From assembly GCA_964446835.1 (NCBI GenBank), contig CAYUQT010000041.1, positions 20,842 to 84,841 of the forward strand: a stretch of 64,000 bases of DNA, given 5' to 3'. Made by a program: the position numbers and the translations under genes. Under the pieces are notes generated by a model. It had not been told where the DNA came from, did not search any database, and saw nothing but the letters and a program-made list of their open reading frames with translations. Origin of the DNA: CAYUQT01 sp964446835. GTDB lineage: Bacteria; Planctomycetota; Phycisphaerae; UBA1845; JAFGLZ01. Positions 63,699 to 64,000 of this stretch are shown here, piece by piece. Numbering within the stretch: the stretch's first letter is position 1; each line of letters opens with the position of its first letter.

Positions 63699-64000
63699 GG
63701 GATACCCCCCTGGTGTTTTCGGAGACTGCCATGGGCCTCTCACGGCTCAAACCGGCGATGTGCCTCATGGGCTGTCCGACATTCTTAAGCAGTTCACGAT
63801 GCGCGTCCAGCCGATGAGGAGACTGCCATGGCATGTGTGGCCTTCAAACCCGCCGTTCATGATCGCCTCCGCACCAAAAACGACGCTGACTGATAGCGTT
63901 CCAACGTCCAACAGAACGATGGCCGAAGAATCAGAGGGAAAAGGGAGACTAGAGCGGTTCACGAAAAGATGTAGCGTTAGCCGATAAGAGTAGTCATGGA
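63699..64000. other. 302-bp stretch at the right edge
   Basis: No gene supported. A 14-bp exact direct repeat GGAGACTGCCATGG occurs at 63721-63734 and 63818-63831. A small minus-strand open frame (63765-63962) has no motif; it might be the end of a gene lying beyond the edge, but this cannot be told. Confidence 0.4.

Noticed and set aside
1..64000. CRISPR arrays, insertion sequences or prophage genes
   Set aside because: No spaced repeat arrays, transposase or phage protein motifs were seen in the whole window.

Overview
The window is GC-rich and fits a free-living, glycan-degrading bacterium of the Planctomycetota, possibly the Phycisphaerae/Sedimentisphaerales side. This is inferred from gene content, not from a marker gene. 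The pointers are DUF1080 proteins, Tat-exported oxidoreductases, a pseudopilin, secreted BNR, GH99-like and ceramidase-like proteins, an ECF sigma factor / zinc anti-sigma / Hanks kinase set, a caspase-like protease with PKD-type repeats, and many secreted glycoside hydrolases. The only RNA gene I can support is a tRNA-Tyr. I see no CRISPR array, no rRNA and no recognisable insertion sequence.

Layout. 1-5032: a two-component pair (the kinase is cut by the left edge) and a membrane VWA/glutamine-amidotransferase-like protein. 5077-6981: a DUF1080 protein and a pseudopilin on the minus strand. 7176-19872: ten same-strand, closely spaced genes that look like one sugar/sugar-acid operon: GH36 alpha-galactosidase, GH127-like protein, URO-D-like protein, enolase-superfamily dehydratase, 2-hydroxyacid dehydrogenase, SDR, UlaG-like metallo-hydrolase, sugar MFS porter, zinc alcohol dehydrogenase and a second SDR. 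19927-25492: a nucleotidyltransferase-like protein, a second URO-D-like protein and a large PAS/GAF hybrid kinase bracketed by a short direct repeat. 25571-33136: secreted polysaccharide-related enzymes and a Tat sulfite-oxidase-like protein.

33214-39828 is the most unusual part. A secreted caspase-like protease with four Ig/PKD-like repeats is divergent from an ECF sigma factor, a zinc anti-sigma factor and a Ser/Thr kinase. The kinase is fused across one membrane segment to a six-hairpin-glycosidase-like domain. The 849-bp shared upstream region holds a large bipartite hairpin and a sigma-70-like promoter.

39901-46257: a GH99/WbsX-like protein, an exported class II amidotransferase whose nucleophile Cys would be unmasked by signal peptidase, and an Asp/Glu racemase flanked by two copies of a ~121-bp repeat. 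These are followed by a Tat AKR-like protein, a DUF1080-tetraheme cytochrome fusion, and a MetH-activation-like protein. 46294-64000: ceramidase-like, PlsC, lipoprotein, GH32, tRNA-Tyr, an N-terminal-nucleophile acylase, a GH16-GH43 fusion, GH51, a TetR regulator with a clear promoter/operator, a PQQ-propeller protein and a CaiB/BaiF CoA-transferase.

How it may work together: secreted GH36, GH127-like, GH51, GH16/GH43, GH32 and esterase activities would open plant- or algal-type polysaccharides. The central operon would import the sugars and oxidise, delactonise and dehydrate them. Several sensor systems (two histidine kinases, ECF/kinase, TetR) would report on substrates or the envelope. The pathway order and the signals sensed are inference.
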